NCBI RefSeq assembly: GCF_018143015.1
Contig: NC_054743.1
Coordinates: 41,682,922-41,746,921, forward strand
Direction: 5' to 3'
DNA length: 64,000 nt
DNA from: Lytechinus variegatus
Lineage: Eukaryota > Echinodermata > Echinoidea > Temnopleuroida > Toxopneustidae
The position numbers were made by a program, and so were the translations under genes. The notes under the pieces were generated by a model, which searched no databases, was not told the DNA's origin, and saw only the letters and a list, made by a program, of their open reading frames with translations. Below are positions 54,601 through 63,600 of the stretch, one piece after another (the first letter of the stretch is position 1; each line of letters begins with the position of its first letter).

Positions 54601-57600
54601 GAAAAATGCAGGGAATATCTACATAATGACACATTCATTCAGCGAGTAAATGATTTCTTTTTTCATTTGTTTTTCACCTATTGTGTATGTTCAACAACAT
54701 GTATTTACAGAATATTTAATTATTAATTGCACGTTACACTATGCTGCTGTACTTTGGCAAAAGGAAAGAAGTTACAAAAGTATCATTTGTTGTAAATTAG
54801 CAATGTGTGTTTGTCATTTGCATACACATCAATGCAATTTAAAAGCATATTTTCTTCAATATCTTTCCATACAACGATCGTTTCTTCCCCAAAGTTTGCC
54901 TGAACGTGCAACATACAAAGGGTATTTCAGAAACAACAATAACTCAAATTTGACTGATGTGTCACTTACTTCCTTTTGCCAAAGTTTTGCAGTATGCTCT
55001 TTACTCTCTACCTTCAATTCAAGGCATTGTTAATCGGAGAGAAATGATGCAAATATACTAACTAAGCATACATGTAGTGTACGCAAAGAACCAAAAATTG
55101 GACATGTTTGTACACATAAGAATGATAGAGTGTTGTTAGAGCTGAAATTTATTAAAGGACATGTCCACCCCAACAAAAACTTGATTTGAATAAAAAGAGA
55201 AAAATTCAACAAGCATAACACTGAAAATTTCATCAAAATCGGATGCAAAATAAGAAAGTTATGATATTTTAGATTTTCGCTTATTTTCAACAAAATAGTT
55301 ATATGAACGAGCCAGTTACATCCAAATGAGAGAGTTGATGACATCACTCACTATTTCTTCTGTATTTTATTATATGAAATATGAAATATTTTGATTTTCT
55401 CGTCATTGTCATGTGAAATGAAGTTCATTCCGCCCTGAACATGTGGAATTCCATTATTTTAACTTTTTGTGCTTCAGGCAAGGAGGTCCTAATCGTCAAA
55501 TTCGTAAAAATTGAAATATTGTATAATTCAAACAATAAAAAACAAAAGAAATAGTGAGTGAGTGACATCATCCACTCTCTCATTTGGATGTAACTGGCTC
55601 ATTCATATAACTATCATTTTGTTGAAAATAAGCGAAACTTTGAAATGTCACAACTTTCTTATTTTACATCCAATTTTGATGAAATTTTCAGCATTGTGCT
55701 TGTCTGATTTTTCTCTATTGATTCAAATCAACATTTTTCTGAGGTGGACTTGACCTTTAATTATGCTTACCTTCTCTTATGGATTTGAAGGCACATATTT
55801 CCCTGTTATGAAATTGAGTCATTTTACAAAGCATTGATTTCCAGAAGTATGATGTACAATCTTTATTTTATCATCACTAATGGTTTTTGGAGGCCTATGT
55901 GTGTAATGTGTGTACAGGGGCCTGTTGCAGAAAGAGTTACGTTTAAACGCAAGTCAAAATATCAAGCTCAAGTCCCAAATAGGGGTGCTTCATTGACTGA
56001 AAATCAAGTTGTGCAAGATTTTTTGAGTTGTGTTTGATCGCAACTCTTTCTGCAATGGGCCCCAGGTAGCTTCACGCAATATGCTAATTTATGATGATAG
56101 TAATAAGATGACCATAGCCTCTGGAGTGACAACAAAAGGACAGTGACATCATCATCAACTTAGTAATTCCTCAAAAAGCTGTGAGCACCGAAATCGGTAG
56201 ACTAGCTTAGCGTGGATAATATAGGAGTGCCTTGAGCACCTACATGTAACAAGGTGGATACGTGCCCTATGTAAATCCTATATTATTTTGTTATTATTAA
56301 AATGATCCCCAGCAACAAAAGGAAGTCGTAATTTTTTTGGTCAATGGAGATCAAACGTCTTCAGAGAGGGATGGCATTATTGATAGCTTTATTTGCCCTC
56401 ATGCTCTTCTCAAACTGAGCCCAGAACAGCTCCTGACCATCTTCATCATCCGTCCACAGCATGTAAGGTTTGTTCCTACTCAAGAACAACCTGACAAGGT
56501 ATGGCATGTTCTCATCCTCGATGTCCTCTACAAAGATCAGGATGATCTTGTCAAGTCCTGTATCGTTGATGTATTCTAGAGCCATGCGAACCTTTGTCAT
56601 GGTCCAGGCATTGTTGATAGACTCGTTGCTTAGCAGCAACACTGTCTTGAAGCTGTTGTCAAGAGCATCAAAGATTGCATTAATATAGTACATACCTATA
56701 TGAAGGTCTTCATCTCCAAAGATTATGTTCTGCAGATGTGGCATCCTCGCCTCCAGGCCAGGTTTCATGACCTGATCTATCCATTCCTGCTCAGATTCCT
56801 GGAACATGATGTTGAGATGATGACGGTAGTTGACATCGTTAAATTCTTCTGCCATTTCTTTGTAACCCACGACGGCCAGCTTAAGAAGGAAGAATTTATG
56901 GTTTAACCACCATCGTTTATTGTAGGCAATAATGACCATCATACCAACCAGAACACCAGAGAATGAGAGGACCAGGATAAGAACAATGTTGATACCACAG
57001 TGATCATCTGGATGAAATGACAAGATTGGCTGACCAGCAAGACCCTTTAATGATGTCCCAGAGCATTTTGCTTGGTTGGCATTTTTAAAATTGACGTTGC
57101 TCGACTCGAGCCATTTTCTGAACCATGCCAAAGAGCAAGAGCATGTGAGGGGGTTCCTAGATAGATCCAAATTAAATTGAGAATTGTTTGGGAGTACTGT
57201 TCCTGGTTTGATGTTGGTGATTTGATTTCCAGGTAGATAGAGAATGTCCAGTCGAGTGTTCTGGGCAAAAGTTCTTGGGTCCAGGTCATGAATTCTGTTG
57301 TTTTGGATCTTAACCACAGATAGTTTGTGGAGACCATAGAATATGTCACCAGGAATCTTTTGCAGCTCATTACTTCCAAGGCACAAAATCTGAAGGGATG
57401 AGAGGGGACTGAAAATCCCTGACTTCAGTACTTTTATTCTGGAATTTGTCATGTCAAGATAGTCGAGGTTAGACAGGGCTTGAAAAACTCTTCTATCTAG
57501 GTTCATCAGATAATTATCTTTTAGCTTGAGTTTCTTTAAGGAGCATAACCCAGTGAATAATGACTCGTTTCTTTGACTATTGTATAAGTCAGTATTACTT

Positions 57601-60600
57601 AACTGTGTCATCTCCATTCGCAGTTCTTGCAGTCTAGTCAAATTTCTGAATTGCTCAGTCTGATAACGTGATATTTTGATTGGAGAATTTGACAGATCTA
57701 AGAAGGTCAAAGAATGCAGTTGCTTGAAAGTCTTTTCAAGGAAAATTTTCCTTTCATCTGTGAGGTGGAGTCTTGATAACTTGAATAGCTCAGCAAATGC
57801 AGTTTGGTCAAAATAATATATCTGATTGTAAGATAAGTTAAGATCTTTTAGATTTATAAGGCCGGTGAATGAATATTTACCAATGGAGGTGATGTCATTA
57901 AAGGAAAAATCAATTGACTGAAGAGTTCTAAGTGTCCATGCTTGCCTTCCTCTGTTAAGATATTTTATAGAGTTATGTGACAGGAGCACTGACTGAATCC
58001 TTGGCAAGCCATTGAAAGATTTGGGATAAATGCTCTGTAACAAGTTGTTCATCAGATTTAATATTTTCAAACAGGACAGACAAGCAAAAGTGTTGTTTGG
58101 CAAAAACGTAATTTTGTTGGATGATAGATTAAGTTCTAATAATGATTGCATCCGACAAAATGACTTGTTCACAATAATCAAGATTTTGTTTCCAGCCAAG
58201 CTAAGAATCTGAAGCTTTGAAAACCCCCAAAATGAATCTAGAGGAACACTTTCTATCAAGTTGTTGGCAATGTCAAGACTGATGATGGTTGGATACTGAT
58301 GATCTACTATGTCTGTTGCATTTTGAGGTGGAAGAAGCCTCCTTATTTTCCCATCTTTTACTGATAATTTTGCAATAAAATCCATACCTAGAAATGGTTG
58401 GATATCAAATGAATTGATGGTATTTGAATCAAGATTTATCATTTGCATTGAGTTCAAATGATAAAAGGCTTCTCTTGGGAACATGTTTATCTTATTTCCA
58501 TTTATGAATAAATAAGATAGAGGTAGGCTTTGCAGTGGTAGAAAGTCCCTCTGGTGAATTTCAACAACCTCATTACTGAAAACATAAATTTTTGACAAGT
58601 GAGACCATTTTGAACAGCCGTCAAAGTTGAGTCTTTTAATTTTATTATTTTGTACATGCATACTTGTAAGTCGTGGTAGGAAGGCTAATGCCTTACACGG
58701 GATATTGATGAGCTTATTATCATAGAGAAACAGTTTAGTGAGAAAACTGTTTTTGATGAAGAGCATTGGTGACAACGTCACCAGATTGTTGGAGTTCAAT
58801 ATGAGGTTCCTGAGCTCTGTCAAGGGCCACAGGGCCTTGGTTTCAATTAACATCAGTTGATTATGTTCCATATTCAGAGTTACCAGATGAAGCACATTCT
58901 GGAAAGACTCGTTCCAAAGCACTTCTACTTTATCAAAGGACATGTCAAGGGCTTGCACTTCAGTAGGCAAATCTTGAGGGATGTCTCTTAATTTCAAATG
59001 GCCACAATCAGCAATAAGACCAAGACTGGAGTTCCTCAAATGGCATTTAGTATGATTGCTGTAAGATATCAAAGTTGAAGCTGAGCCCACCACTTGAGAC
59101 CTAGCTGCATGAGGAGATGTTAGACTCTGCCCACCTGCCAGCAGTGCGACATGTACATGAAAGCATAGAGCAACGAGAAGCGGGTTGGTAGCCATATTCC
59201 TAGGTTCAGATATCACAGTGATGATTCCGGAAAACCCTTGATGAACTCAAAAGATGAAGGCAGATCTTTAAACCAGTTTCATCATGAAGTTTGCAACCAT
59301 TTGGATTTTCTCGTAGAAGTCAAGTCTAAATGTACTGTTGAATCTGATCGTGTTCATACATTCGTTGAGATTCATTGAGACATTTAGATAGTGCTGAGAT
59401 TGAGTGTCTTCTGTTCAACTCAACGCAAAAGTAGTTCAGTTGTTTCCTGCATCTGGTATAAGTCTCAAAACATGTGGCATTTGCCAAATGTGAATTCTCA
59501 TTCTACTCTCTTTAAGGATGAGAGGCGTATGTAGCCTAGCAAGCGGTCTCAGATTTATATATTCATTGTGAACCTAAACTGCTATTCTATGATAATCATT
59601 ATAAACTGTAATTTATAATGATATCATTAAACTGTCATCATCATTGTACTTGACTTGAATATTGAAATGATAACTTTCAATGATGCATCTGGAACTTTTA
59701 ATATACAAATTTACAATTATAAACATGTAAAACAACAGGCTTTAATAGTTCTTAATCATTTCAAAAGAAGAAAACTAATTACCACTCAAAACTCATTAAC
59801 TTGTAACAAGGAGGGCCACTTAATGATTGACACTCTCGTCAATGAAATAATTAATTCTCATTTAAGAGTTCCCCTGTTTCAATTCGGCTTTTTATTACAT
59901 ATTAAAATTCATTAGCATTCAAACAGAAATCCAAATCAAGACAAAGCAAACACATCTACGTTGATAGCTTCATATCAACAAAAAAAAACCTTGAACAAAA
60001 ACAATGTATTTATGAAATACATGTAGGTTGCCTTGCAATGGTAACTTGCATGGAATTCCTGATTCTGATTGGCTGGTGATTGTCGTTACCATGGTAGTTA
60101 CATGTATCACTGGAGGGAAAAGTTACCGTAATAGTAACTTCTATGCAACAGGGCCCAGAAATTGCAATTTACGGAGTAAGCGTTAATTGTAATTGATTAA
60201 ACTGTGTTGAGAAAAAAAAAATCAAGATACATTTTACTTGGCTTTATCTCAAACTGAAATGTCCTCTGATATATCTGTTTGTATTAAAATCAATGAAATG
60301 AATTAGGTTTAATATCCTAAAGAGAATCACAAATTGTTTGGATATCTGTATACACTGCATAATATGTGCAATATCATGCAAAGATATGTTGTGATTGTGC
60401 TCGAGTCATGTTTTTTTTTTTACATTTAAACACTATAAATAAATGGACATTTCGTGTTAAATTGCAGGGGTACATGTAGGCTATATATTTTTGAAAAATA
60501 TCCTTTACCAAAACTTGCTGAAATTTCACACTTTGCATCTTTAAATCCATGAAATGGCCATCTATTTTCTGTATTTCCTTGTTGTTTTGATTTATTTAGA

Positions 60601-63600
60601 AACTATCAAGAAAAGGACGAGGCAGCGATGTCCATCTCTAATAGGTTGATGATTCACCATACGTTTATAGTGTTTTTCTACACATACATGTATCTTCTTT
60701 CCAGATGTATTTTATTGTTGCTAAATGTGCTATAACACGATTCAGAGCATTGCACTTTCAGCAATGGTCTATCCCAGAGTCGTTCAAGGGACCTGGTACA
60801 TGGAGTTTAAGATCAAGGTTTAGTTTCAGAGCCCTCCCCCCTGATTTGCAACTGTACCATCACACCTAGGTACCATTTTATTACTTGCCCACCTATCTTG
60901 TGAATTTTATCGTATAGTTTTGGTATTGTTTACAGCACTAAAGGCACTTACCATATCTTTTTTTTTTCAAATTTCAGTTGAGAGCTGAGGCTGAGATGCA
61001 CATGGGTATGATGTCCTACAATGAAAAGCTTTCAGTGTGGGAACCCATCGTTGAACCGGTTATGGAAAAAGAGGGAGATTATAGAGCATGGGAAGTCACT
61101 GCAAAGGTGAAATATGTATGATAGTGATGAGGAGGGTGACAACGATGATGTTGTTTATGACTCTTGATGATGATGAAAATGATAATTAGGATAATGATGA
61201 TACTGATCATGATAATGATGGCATTGGTGATTACAGAGCTGCCAAGTAGTACAGATTTTCTGTATTTAGTACTGATAAATGAGAAGAATACTGATGGTTT
61301 GATGCAGAATACTGATTTCTCAAGTTTCATTTTTATGTGCTGTCCTATAATAGTATTTCTTTGAAAATACTGATTTCCTCACCAAAATACTGATTTTTAG
61401 CTTTAAAAATACTGAAATGTTCTTGTTCAGGTTGGCAGCTCTGTGATTATTGTCATCATGACTTAGATGTATGTGCATGAAATGGTTAGTATTAAGAAAT
61501 TTATGATGCATTGATGATAATTGTAATGATGATAAATGCTATTATAATAATCATGATGACATACATGTACTTGGAGATGTACTTATGAAGAATAGGAAAT
61601 TGGTGAGGGCATTGATAATGGTTATAATGATGATGATAATGATTATTATTATTAGTAGTAGTAGTTTTAGTATTATCATTTAATTTATTATAATCATATA
61701 AAGATAAATGACTTTTATAATACATAGAAAAACAAATGATACAGAACAGAGCAGTGCTACATGCTGGTACAATACATAAGGATAATGGTCATAATAACAA
61801 AACTGATAATTATTCTGATGACAGCTTACCCGGGCAGAGAGCCACCCTATCAAGTGTTACAGCATGTGTGATCGTAGTCCTGATGGTCCACAGGACAGTG
61901 TTGATGGAGGCATCCAGTTGGTCCACACCCCAGGCTCCTACCCTGTGACTGAGACAGACTCGGATAGCGACACGACCAGTGAGACGGAACTGGAGTGGGA
62001 TGGGCATTACAGTAGTAGCTTCCTCAGCAGTGGTGAGTTTCAATTAGATTTGTTTCTGATTTGTATGCCTCAACCCAGAGTTTGGGGGAGGGGTTCTAAT
62101 TATGTCTGTCTGTCCTTTCTGCTTTCATTCTTGTGAAAGATCCTTTACAGACCAACTTCAAACTTGTTCCAAGTGTTCCAAGTCTGCACTTTCATGTAGG
62201 ATTGACGATTATCTGATTGGTTTTGTTGGTATCAAGGCCAAAGTTCAAAGAGGTCATTTTATGCTCCAAAATATCTTTTCCTTGCAATGACCCTTTTGAG
62301 GAATAATTTTCAATATTTTTTCATGTATGCAAGTGAGGATGATTTACGTGTAATCAGGTCCGGGGTTACAAGGTGAAGTGTCATAGAGGTCGTTATTTGA
62401 CAATTTGAATGTATAGCATATTCTTGGTTTGGCAATTGGGAGTCATAAATTTTTACTGTGTTCATGGCTCAGAATGGGATTGATTTACCACACACATATC
62501 ACAAGTTGGAGCAAATATTGCACATATAATTATTATTGGAGAGTTAGGGCAAACATTGCATGAAACATCGATGAGTGCTATTTCTTTTATTTTTTAGATA
62601 AATCCATCCAATTTAATATCATCATCATCAATATCCCCTGGAAAGTGATTGAGAAAACTACAGTATGGATCTAATTTTTTTAATTGCATGTAGTACATGG
62701 GGGGCACCTCTTCATAAGATCATTTTGATCATGTACAGTACAATTAGCTCTTTGTGATGTCATTTTTCATTGCATTGCTCATTGTGGGTGTTGTCCATTT
62801 TGCGCTTTTGTTTGTGTACAGTATGTGGAGACCGTAATGGTTGATTATTGCATGGCAACTTTGAACATAAGCCTATGGGGAATTTGCCAGATTTTGGTGT
62901 TTCATTCAATATGATATGATATTGTATTACTGAACAATTATTTTCAAACTTTATCCCAGACATTGCAAGCCCGCAGGATGAAGACAGGAACCCTCCGCAA
63001 GAGAGCAAGTCAGAGAACGAAGATGAGGATGAAGAGAACGATGGAGGATTCTTCAACAAGGTGGAGAATATCTTCAGGGATATCTTTTCAAGTGATTCTG
63101 AGGAAGAGGAAGAAGCTGCAGGAGGTTTGTATATAAACAATATCCACTGCATTGAAAGGAAATGGTGAAAACTATTGCATTCCTGTGAATAGACAAATGG
63201 AGTCCCATTCTTTTCTACTAGCACTGCTTTCAGTTCTTTGACTTTTCTCTCTTTAAACAATTTCTGCAAACAGTTATTCTGTATTTTTCTTTCTTTCCCC
63301 TCTCCTCTTTACCTCAGTTTTTCATGTTAAGGCAAGATTTTCTTACCTTTTCAGGTAAGACTCTGCAAACTGCATGTAGAGAATATATTCATATTCACAA
63401 GCTATTTAGCTTTGATTTATTTTTTATGTAGTCATGAATAGTTATTTCAAGTCATTATTTTTGTTTTTTGTGCAAATACTATATTCATAAATTAAAATGC
63501 TTGTTATGGTGGACTCGGCAAAATCAAATACATATACAACCACCTCAAAAATGTTCAGCTTGTACCTATTTATCTTGCATTTTTATGTTGTGCCATACAA

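Noticed and set aside
57047..57379. Extra frame on the minus strand inside the TLR gene
   Set aside because: Alternative frame of the TLR coding sequence with no independent support. The + strand frames at 56470, 56700 and 58030 are also shadows.
62760..63269. 169-codon minus-strand frame
   Set aside because: Antisense shadow of the acidic exon 40 (Glu/Asp codons read as Ser/Phe).
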